Under the pieces are notes generated by a model that saw nothing but the letters and a program-made list of their open reading frames with translations, was not told the origin of the DNA and did no database searches. Shown one piece after another: positions 36,729 through 43,187 of a stretch of 47,196 nucleotides of DNA (positions within the stretch are counted from its first letter, which is position 1; each line of letters begins with the position of its first letter). Source of the DNA: an uncultured Opitutaceae bacterium (lineage in GTDB: Bacteria > Verrucomicrobiota > Verrucomicrobiia > Opitutales > Opitutaceae); NCBI GenBank assembly GCA_937889545.1, contig CALAOT010000033.1, positions 1 to 47,196 of the forward strand, read 5' to 3'. The translations under genes and the position numbers were made by a program.

Positions 36729-36832
36729 ATTTCTTGTGCGCGTTTTAGTGCGCTTTCCTAAACTGCATCTTTGGAAGTCGACCGCCGAACAAGCAATTCC
36801 AAAACTTCTACCGCTGCTGGCGAGAGCCCAGT
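36729..36832 (+). repeat. tRNA-Val-derived att-like repeat, copy G
   Basis: Hexamers GTGCGC at 36736 and 36748 are perfect and TTTGGAAGTCGACCG, CAAGCAATTCCAAAAC follow, but the T arm is reduced to GCTGGCGAGAGCCCAGT (36816-36832). This is the copy farthest from tRNA-Val and has the least tRNA similarity. The rest of the gap 36541-37036 shows no gene. Confidence 0.7.
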
Positions 36833-37036
36833 TGGACGATCGGATTATCCCTTATTTCCCTTAGAGCTTCAGATTGCTGTGCGCTCCATAAATCAGAAAA
36901 CTGGGAGCAGATATTCCATAAATGCTTCCTTTTTCGAACAGCTAACCTCATTACCCCCGCAAGTACGGCCAATCTAAAATTCGCGAAGCCGGGATTAACA
37001 CCCATCTTGGGCATTCTCCAACGTAAAGGAACCCTC

Positions 37037-37336
37037 ATGAAAATTCTATTGCTTTCATTTTGCTTGTTCGCGGTGACGCAGCTCAAGGCTCAGGACGGCG
37101 TCCCTATCGGCCCTAGTAACACTCCCTCGAAGACGGACACCAATTCGTCGGCGTTTATCATGGGTGCGCTTTTCAGCGAGGCCAAACCGTCGAAGGAGGA
37201 TGTCGACTTCTTCACAAAGCTTTTTTTTGCGATTCAAAAAAAGGACTATAATTCATTCGTTGCCGACGGAGAACCCGCATTTAAAGCGCTTCCTGAGGAT
37301 AAGTTCGATTCCGTCGCGACGCAGTTGAGCTCCTAG
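37037..37336 (+). pseudogene. Truncated paralogue of the secreted protein at 41949
   Basis: The 99 codons (MKILLLSFCLFAVTQLKAQD...) match the first two thirds of the gene at 41949 closely, including NSSAF.MG.LF.EAKPSKED and DGEPAFK.LPE.KF.SVATQL. The codon that is AAG in the intact copy (in QLAPK) is TAG here, at 37334-37336. Downstream, SGDHEV is still readable in the same frame before similarity ends, so this is a nonsense-mutated, decaying copy and not a shorter protein. ATG 37037 matches the start of the paralogue. Confidence 0.8.
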
Positions 37337-37539
37337 CTCAGCGGCGATCATGAAGTCCACTTCCGGCGCGGCTCCTGCCCACCAAGCAGCGGGACAGGCG
37401 AAAACGTCGGCGCAAATGATTGTTTTAAAATAAGGTCCGCATGGCTTGGCCGTTTGAGGCGATCCTGCACCGAGCGCCACGAGAAAGATTGATGGAATGA
37501 TCCGAAAAATGCCGGTAACATTCAAATCATTCCGTTTTT

Positions 37540-37911
37540 ATGCTCACGACCGAACTCCGCTACTTCCTGTGCTTGTTCGCGCTTGCCGTAGGACTTCTCA
37601 CTCCGAGGGTCGCACGAGCGCACGACGACTCTTCCACGCCCCCCACCCTGATCCTTGTCGATGACAAGACCGACAAAGCCTGGCTCTCCGACGCGCGGGC
37701 CAAATACCCAATCGACACCTGCGTTGTGTCTGGAGAGAGGCTGGACGACCACGCCGAGAGCAAACGGCTGGACATAATCTACCGCGAACCAGGCAAGCCA
37801 GACCGGCTCGTCCGGTTTTGCTGCAAGGGCTGCATCACGGATTTCGAAAAAGACCCCGCAAGATACCTAAAGCTGCTCGACGAGGCAGCAGCGCAAAAGA
37901 CTCATCTTTGA
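37540..37911 (+). CDS. Exported YHS/TRASH-like cysteine-motif protein
   Basis: A 123-aa protein with a signal peptide (YFLCLFALAVGLLTPRVARA). The mature part has YPIDTCVVSGERLDD and RFCCKGCITDFEKDPARYLK: a C..SG motif, a CCKGC cluster and the final DPARYL. This pattern is that of YHS/TRASH-like metal-binding domains. Periplasmic metal (for example copper) handling is a reasonable inference, but no efflux or metal-resistance partner lies next to it. It follows the truncated paralogue by 200 bp. Confidence 0.75.
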   Translation: MLTTELRYFLCLFALAVGLLTPRVARAHDDSSTPPTLILVDDKTDKAWLSDARAKYPIDTCVVSGERLDDHAESKRLDIIYREPGKPDRLVRFCCKGCITDFEKDPARYLKLLDEAAAQKTHL

Positions 37912-38019
37912 GGAGGGACCGCAATTCGGGAACCGGTGGGTTCTTGAACATTCAAGAAGGCCAACCATGCTGATTGGGATTGACCGGCGAACCCATCGGG
38001 CGTTGCTCCGGTACCACCT

Positions 38020-38856
38020 ATGAATGCGCCGCTGGAATTGAATCGTCGGCACTGGGATGAGGTGACGGGCATTCATGCGCGAAACAACGTCTACGGCATC
38101 GATGATTTCAAGGCCGGCGGATGCCGGCTCCACCGGGTGGAACGCGAGGAATTGGGAGACGTTTCCGGCAAGACCCTCCTGCACCTTCAGTGTCACTTTG
38201 GACTCGACACGCTGTCTTGGGCCCGGCGTGGCGCGATCGTGACCGGGGTCGACTTTTCCCCCGAAGCGATTGGTCTGGCCCGCTCGCTGGCCAAGGAAGC
38301 TGGAATCGACGCGCGATTCATAGAGTCTGACGTCTACGCTTTGCACGACCGGTTGTCCGAGCGCTTCGACATTGTCTTCATGTCCTACGGGGTCCTCAGC
38401 TGGCTCCCCGATCTGAAGGAGTGGGCTCGCATGGCCGGCCGATTCCTGAAGCCCAACGGGGTTTTCTACATCGTCGACGCGCATCCCTTCATCCATGTCT
38501 TTCCAATCGACATTGACATCACGGACGGCTCGAAGGAGCTGCGGCCCCGATTCCCCTATTTCCACGACCCGGCGGGCATCCGGTGGGACATGAACGTCGA
38601 CTACGCCGACGGCACGACAAAGACACCGCCGCAGCACAACTGGCAGCACAGCATGGGCGACGTCGTCAACGCGTTCGTGGGAGCCGGGCTGCGCATCGAG
38701 TATCTGCACGAGTTTCCGTATTGCGCCTGGAAGGTCGTGGCCTTCGCCGAACTGGTGGAGCCGTTTAGCGAGAGGCATGGCTATTACGGCCTGCCGGCGC
38801 GCTTTCCCCAGCTGCCCCTCATGTTTTCAATCAAGGCGGCCAAACCGGCGGCGTGA
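38020..38856 (+). CDS. Class I SAM-dependent methyltransferase
   Basis: A 278-aa cytoplasmic methyltransferase. Motif I is TLLHLQCHFGLDTLSWARRG (residues about 51-70), then the acidic end of strand 2 in VTGVDFSPEAIGLARSLA, motif II DARFIESDVYAL and motif IV FDIVFMSYGVLSWLPDL, followed by FLKPNGVFYIVDAHPF. These define the Rossmann-type SAM-binding fold. The substrate is unknown; the later YHEFPYCAWK-like region is typical of the annotated 'methyltransferase domain-containing' family. It lies alone on the plus strand. Confidence 0.88.
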   Translation: MNAPLELNRRHWDEVTGIHARNNVYGIDDFKAGGCRLHRVEREELGDVSGKTLLHLQCHFGLDTLSWARRGAIVTGVDFSPEAIGLARSLAKEAGIDARFIESDVYALHDRLSERFDIVFMSYGVLSWLPDLKEWARMAGRFLKPNGVFYIVDAHPFIHVFPIDIDITDGSKELRPRFPYFHDPAGIRWDMNVDYADGTTKTPPQHNWQHSMGDVVNAFVGAGLRIEYLHEFPYCAWKVVAFAELVEPFSERHGYYGLPARFPQLPLMFSIKAAKPAA

Positions 38857-38932
38857 TAGACCGACGAGGCGAAGCCCGACTGTGTTTCGGTGTCCGAAAA
38901 CAGGCAGGCGGAACGCCCCGGATCCGCCGCCC

Positions 38933-39607
38933 CTACTTGTCGTTCGGGAAATAGGTGCGCTTCAGGCTCTGGATATACTCCGACAGGCGAGGCAGGCCAA
39001 CCTCGGCACGACGCTTATCAACGTTCTTCTCGTCGTCGATCGGCGCGAGTGCGGGCACATGGTCCTTCCATTCGCTGATGGGCCTTCCCTGAGATCCGTA
39101 AACCTGAGGCTTTCCTTGCCTGACAAGCACCCGATCGAGCAAGAGCGCGTAGCATTGGCCCGGAAGCTTCCTCGCCAGATATGCGCCCCGCACCAGCGGC
39201 AGGACCTGTTCCTGGAACTCGGGCTCGGAATGCTGAACAAGGAGCCACATGGCAAAGGCACCGTCGCTGCCGACCAGCTCGGGGGCAGGCCAGCCGTATT
39301 GTTTGATGATTTCCTTCAAGCGGGCGGTGTTGTCCCGGTCGATGGCGCCCATGCGCGCCCCGATCGCCTCATCCGGATGCTGCAAGCCCGCCCGGATCAT
39401 CTCATTTCGGATTTCCTGGTCCAGATCACGTCTTTTCAGCAATTCGTCGCGCAGATCGGGCTTTCCGACCGCCTCCGAGGGAACCGTCACGACAGGCGTG
39501 GGCTCCGGGTTTCCCCCCTCGGCGCAAACGGGCGATCCCAAGGCCAGAAACAGTATGACGGCGAGTCGCGGGACCATGGGCATTTCAGTCGTGATCGGTT
39601 TTCCCAT
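38933..39607 (-). CDS. Secreted DUF6624-like protein
   Basis: About 224 aa: signal peptide VPRLAVILFLALGSPVCAEG, then a helical domain with LRDELLKRRDLDQEIRNEMI, DNTARLKEIIKQYGWPAPEL, DGAFAMWLLVQHSEPEFQEQ and YALLLDRVLVRQGKPQVYGS. The order (Q..R, W P....G, A..L.QH, D..L...G..Q.YGTQ) is that of DUF6624 proteins, whose function is unknown. Starts at 39607, 39583 and 39577 are possible; all keep the signal peptide. The long open frame upstream to 39949 overlaps the next gene and is not used. Confidence 0.75.
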   Translation of the reverse strand: MGKPITTEMPMVPRLAVILFLALGSPVCAEGGNPEPTPVVTVPSEAVGKPDLRDELLKRRDLDQEIRNEMIRAGLQHPDEAIGARMGAIDRDNTARLKEIIKQYGWPAPELVGSDGAFAMWLLVQHSEPEFQEQVLPLVRGAYLARKLPGQCYALLLDRVLVRQGKPQVYGSQGRPISEWKDHVPALAPIDDEKNVDKRRAEVGLPRLSEYIQSLKRTYFPNDK

Positions 39608-39702
39608 TCTCAGCACGTATCCTCGTGGGCGCCCAGCCCCAACGGACACAGGCGACAAGAAGGGACGTCGGCAGGACGGCGGCCTTCCATCGGGTTGCTC
39701 AT

Positions 39703-40665
39703 TCACTTGGCCCCTGCGACCGGTCCTATATAGGCGCTGGCCACGACCACGTCGTCGTACCACTTCTTGTTCTCGCGGATCGCGTTGCTGCGGATATGCA
39801 GGCACAGCGATGCGGAGTTTATCTTGAGAGTATCCATATCCCGCAGCCGGAGGTTGGGAAAGTCCGCGATCAGCTTCCCATCCATCCAGCAGGCGATGCG
39901 ACCGTCGCGCCGGCCAGCCGTGTTGGCCTTGACCATCAATTCGAAGCAATACCAGCGGTCGAGCTCGGGAATGATGTCAGGCCGGACAACGAAATGCGTT
40001 CCGAAGTCTCCCGGACGCGACGTGTCGGGAAGCACCTTGCCCGAGGGGAAAAAGTGGTCCCCATACTCGGAGCGCTGCTGCGGGTGGTAGCAGTAAACAT
40101 TAAGCTCGCCGGGTGACGTTGCGGCGGCGTCGCCGCGCCAGTTCTCAAGGCTCACGACGAACTTGTTGCGCCCGTCGGCGCGCACCCCGGGAGTCGAATA
40201 GGGCACTCCCGGCGCCTGGGCGGACAGGATTCCGCCATTGTGGCTCGAACCCACCTGATCGAAGCCTTTCTCGAACTTGGAATAGTAGCGCAGGAAGACC
40301 ACGTCCTGGCCGCTTCTGAACTCCTTGACCAGCCCGTCACTGAGCTCCGCCTGTTGCTTCGGTACGGTAAACTCAAGGGCCCTCTTCCCGCCATGCACGT
40401 TTTCGGGTTCCTCGGCGATTCGTAAGTCGGCCTTTTGGAAACAATTGTCCCATTTCTTCCGCAGGTCGTCCGATTCGAAGTCGTCGTGCAAGAGGACCGC
40501 CGGGTCAGCTTCGATCCCTTGATCGCCGGGGTACTTGGCGGCAATACCTAGGTTGCCTTCCGGCAAAGCCGGCGGCGACGAGGCCTCCACACCGCGGGCA
40601 GCCGCAGCCCACCACATGAGCTGGAGCACAGACAGCCAAATCCGAAGTCTCCGCGTTGGATTCAT
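39703..40665 (-). CDS. Secreted concanavalin-fold (polysaccharide-lyase-14-like) protein
   Basis: A 320-aa exported protein. A signal peptide (LRIWLSVLQLMWWAAAARGV) is followed by a jelly-roll fold: LLHDDFESDDLRKKWDNCFQ, RALEFTVPKQQ, VFLRYYSKFEKGFDQVGSSH, NVYCYHPQQRSEYGD, RWYCFELMVKANTAGRRDGR and IACWMDGKLIADFPNLRLRD. This strand pattern is shared by PL14/PL20-type polysaccharide lyases and LamG-like binding domains. Lyase activity is possible but not proven; the catalytic residues cannot be set with confidence. It is 95 bp upstream of the DUF6624 gene on the same strand. Confidence 0.65.
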   Translation of the reverse strand: MNPTRRLRIWLSVLQLMWWAAAARGVEASSPPALPEGNLGIAAKYPGDQGIEADPAVLLHDDFESDDLRKKWDNCFQKADLRIAEEPENVHGGKRALEFTVPKQQAELSDGLVKEFRSGQDVVFLRYYSKFEKGFDQVGSSHNGGILSAQAPGVPYSTPGVRADGRNKFVVSLENWRGDAAATSPGELNVYCYHPQQRSEYGDHFFPSGKVLPDTSRPGDFGTHFVVRPDIIPELDRWYCFELMVKANTAGRRDGRIACWMDGKLIADFPNLRLRDMDTLKINSASLCLHIRSNAIRENKKWYDDVVVASAYIGPVAGAK

Positions 40666-40859
40666 AAATGCCTCTCAGGCGTATCCATTCGACACCGGGT
40701 CCTCAATCGAGATCGCTGTCCAGATTCCGCACCGTCCGCCAATGGTGGCCCGCCTATTGGGACCTTAGGCTGCACACCAGCACGATTACGTTGTTACCCC
40801 AACGGGATCTTAAGGAAACTTCTCCTTTTTGGGTTCGATGGCACGCAACCAGACGGCCC

Positions 40860-41855
40860 CTATTTCGACTTGAGCTCGCCTGCCGCACCGACGCCAACCA
40901 GGGCGCCGCCATCATCCGCGATGCCATCCGCGGCCAGGGCCCGCGCGAAGCCTGCCATGCTTGGGTCGTTCTCCCGAAGCGCCGTGTCAAAGAAAGCCAG
41001 TCCTACCCTCTTGATAAACTCATGGGATGGAGTTCCATCCAGGCGGTCGTCGAAAAAATCCTGGTGCCCTACGCCGGTCACCGTCACGCAATATTTTTCC
41101 CCAGGCGGCATGCTCTTAAAGGACTGCAGGACGCTGTCGGCTTCCTTTGACCCGTTGATGGTAAGGATCGGACGTGCGATGGGAGCCCAGGAGTCCGACT
41201 CCCCTAACCCGAATAGTGACATTGCGATGAATGCCTTGATGCGCGGATCGCCGAAATTCCGGCTCACCCCTGCGCGCTGGTGGATGACGGCACCGGCGAC
41301 TGCCATGACGGTGTAGGCGCCGAAGGAATGGCCGGCGACCCCGATTCGGGTGCGGTCTATCCGGCCTCCTAGTTCGGGCACCGCCATCGCGATCATGGAT
41401 AGGGAATCGATCACAAAAGAGACGTCCAGCGGCCGGTTAACCCTTGGGCTGTCGACCACCGCATCCTCCGCTTCCTTCGTATACGCAACCCAGGATCCGG
41501 AGACGAGCAGCTTGCCGTGCTTTATGAAGACGGAGCCGTCATCGAGATGGGTGATATGGATCACGACATAGCCGTTCTCCGCCCAGAACCGCCCCAGGTA
41601 CCCGTATCTGTCCTTTGAGAGCTCCGACCCGTGCGAGAAGATGACGACCGGATATCCGCCTGGATTCTCCTGCTGGGGATAATAGATCTTGAGAGGTAGC
41701 CGCCTGCCGCGCGCAGCGTCGCTCAGCACGTAGTTCTCCACGACGCCGATCGGGCCCGCCATGGCCGCGCCACACGCCGAAAACAGCGCGAGCATCCAGC
41801 GCCACCTGTGCCGGCCAGCGGCGGCACTTCTTGCAGATGGATTCGGGGCGGCCAT
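40860..41855 (-). CDS. Secreted alpha/beta hydrolase (PAF-acetylhydrolase/chlorophyllase-like)
   Basis: A 331-aa exported hydrolase. The signal peptide lies around WRWMLALFSACGAAMAGP. The core has LPLKIYYPQQE, YPVVIFSHGSELSKDRYGYL (oxyanion-hole HG), the nucleophile motif GHSFGAYT, the acid-bearing strand PILTINGSKEADSV and the terminal His in VGHQDFFDD. The complete triad pattern suggests an active lipase or esterase of the dienelactone/PAF-AH group. ATG 41855 gives a compact signal peptide; the frame is open to 41894. The 194 bp to the next gene at 40665 have no clear features. Confidence 0.85.
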   Translation of the reverse strand: MAAPNPSARSAAAGRHRWRWMLALFSACGAAMAGPIGVVENYVLSDAARGRRLPLKIYYPQQENPGGYPVVIFSHGSELSKDRYGYLGRFWAENGYVVIHITHLDDGSVFIKHGKLLVSGSWVAYTKEAEDAVVDSPRVNRPLDVSFVIDSLSMIAMAVPELGGRIDRTRIGVAGHSFGAYTVMAVAGAVIHQRAGVSRNFGDPRIKAFIAMSLFGLGESDSWAPIARPILTINGSKEADSVLQSFKSMPPGEKYCVTVTGVGHQDFFDDRLDGTPSHEFIKRVGLAFFDTALRENDPSMAGFARALAADGIADDGGALVGVGAAGELKSK

Positions 41856-41948
41856 GGGCGTTGAGCCTATGGTAAACGGTCTCTTTTCAAACAACTTGCT
41901 GCTTGGACCAGCTCACATTCGAGGGCATTCTCTTGCGCCATAAATCCC

Positions 41949-42404
41949 ATGAAGACATTATTGCTTTCATTTTGCTTAGTCGCAGGGACGCATCTCGCAG
42001 CTCAGGATGGTCTCCCTCTCACCCCAAGCGCCACGCCGCCTAAGACAGACTCCAACTCGTCGGCGTTTTTTATGGGTGTGCTCTTCGGCGAGGCCAAGCC
42101 CTCGAAGGAGGACGTAGATATTTTCACAAAGCTTTTTTCCGCCCTGGAGAAAAAGAACTATGCTTCATTTGTTGGAGACGGAGAGCCTGCATTTAAGGAG
42201 CTTCCTGAGGAAAAGTTCAATTCCGTGGCCACGCAGCTGGCACCAAAGGTGAGCGGCGATCATGAGGTGACATATCTAGGTGCCCTTCAACAGAAGGGTT
42301 TTCGAGTTACGCTTTGGAAAGTGAGCTTCAAGGAGGGAAGCGACGATATGCTCGCAACTCTCAGCGTGAGGAACGGAAAGGTTGGCGGCTTTTACATTAG
42401 ATAA
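41949..42404 (+). CDS. Small secreted NTF2-like hypothetical protein
   Basis: A 151-aa exported protein with signal peptide MKTLLLSFCLVAGTHLAAQD, a low-complexity stretch and an alpha/beta domain (FTKLFSALEKKNYASFVGDG, EVTYLGALQQKGFRVTLWKV, MLATLSVRNGKVGGFYIR) that fits the DUF3887/DUF4019-like NTF2 fold. Function unknown. It is the intact paralogue of the broken copy at 37037. The two are highly similar through the signal peptide and first domain half, suggesting a fairly recent duplication in which one copy decayed. Confidence 0.75.
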   Translation: MKTLLLSFCLVAGTHLAAQDGLPLTPSATPPKTDSNSSAFFMGVLFGEAKPSKEDVDIFTKLFSALEKKNYASFVGDGEPAFKELPEEKFNSVATQLAPKVSGDHEVTYLGALQQKGFRVTLWKVSFKEGSDDMLATLSVRNGKVGGFYIR

Positions 42405-42467
42405 GCCTCAAGCGACTAGCGTTCGAAAAGGCACCCATCTAAAAACAGCCTGATAACTTAGGGGTGC

Positions 42468-42956
42468 CTAGCGCCAATAGGGTCGGCGGTAGTAGTAGCC
42501 GCCACCGCGGAATATCCAAGCGCCTTGGACATATACGGTGAATGCTGGAGGTGGCACCGCCCAATAGCCGGGGGCCCATGTGTACTGGGCTCCGGTCCAC
42601 TCCCAGTAACCAGGGACCCATACGGAATTCGGTGCAGGTTGGGCGACGATGGCATCGGGCGTCGGAGGGTAGGCCGGGTAAACGGGGACGGCCGCTAGCG
42701 GCTGTCCGTAGATAGTGCCGTTTTGGCGGTCGACCGAGTTCCCGATTGTTCCACCGGCAATGGCTCCGGCTATTGCACCAATCAAGGCGCCCGCGGCGCC
42801 GTTTCGGCCGCCGCTGTTGTTGCCAATAATGGCTCCTGTGACAGCGCCAAGGGCTCCACCTTCAACGGCTCCCTGCTGAGTGTTTGGACCGGTTCCGACA
42901 CATCCGGTGAGAACGGTGCAGAGTGCGAGGGCAGAGCTTACAATTCTATTGTTCAT
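42468..42956 (-). CDS. Glycine-zipper lipoprotein with YXWGXW-like repeats
   Basis: A 162-aa lipoprotein. The lipobox is LTGC (after SSALALCTVLTG), so it is predicted to be lipidated at Cys19. A glycine-zipper region follows (EGGALGAVTGAIIGNNSGGR, GALIGAIAGAIAGGTIGNSV), of the type that forms membrane-associated helices. The C-terminal part has aromatic repeats WVPGYWEW and WAPGYWAVPP, as in YXWGXW proteins, and ends Tyr/Arg-rich. Outer-membrane or envelope association is likely; the exact role is unknown. A hairpin AGGCACCC/GGGTGCCT (42429-42469) spans its 3' end with a 25-nt loop. Confidence 0.8.
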   Translation of the reverse strand: MNNRIVSSALALCTVLTGCVGTGPNTQQGAVEGGALGAVTGAIIGNNSGGRNGAAGALIGAIAGAIAGGTIGNSVDRQNGTIYGQPLAAVPVYPAYPPTPDAIVAQPAPNSVWVPGYWEWTGAQYTWAPGYWAVPPPAFTVYVQGAWIFRGGGYYYRRPYWR

Positions 42957-43187
42957 GGCTAGTAGTATTGACGCTCAGGTCCGGCTTTTGTTTCGTTTTT
43001 CGACGCATTCGCCGAAAGCCGAACGGTGTCTTGGCGCCTCGGGCTTTTCCTTCCCGAGGTATATACCCACATGGCGGTTGAGCTGTTTGAATTACCGTCC
43101 TTTTCGACCCACGCGCCCAAGTGATGACCGTGGCCGCGCGCGAACGCTGCGCTGCACCTCGCCAGTTTACCTGCACAAGGAAGCCAG

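Larger units (their letters stand above)
15303..36832 (+). mobile_element. Serial tRNA-Val attachment-site array with cargo intervals
   Basis: From tRNA-Val rightwards at least seven copies (A-G) of a motif divide the DNA into intervals of roughly 0.85-5.4 kb. In most copies the motif is GTGCGC, six bases, GTGCGC, about 58-62 conserved bases including TTTTGGAAC and CAAGTGATTC-like stretches, then the tRNA-Val T arm ACTGGTTCGAGCCCAGT with some of AGCGTCCACCA. First hexamer to ACTGG is 77, 76, 77, 77 and 80 nt in copies A, D, E, F and G. Every interval has at least one candidate gene and none has a visible integrase. I infer repeated integration at one tRNA site, newest next to the tRNA; mobility itself is not shown. 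Confidence 0.65.

Noticed and set aside
15303..36832. Classical integron cassette array
   Set aside because: There is no intI, the sites contain tRNA sequence and not attC-type R and L boxes, cargo is too long and genes point both ways. Only the general layout is similar.
42429..42469. Hairpin AGGCACCC/GGGTGCCT as terminator
   Set aside because: The loop is 25 nt and no T run follows on either strand, so I do not call it a terminator.
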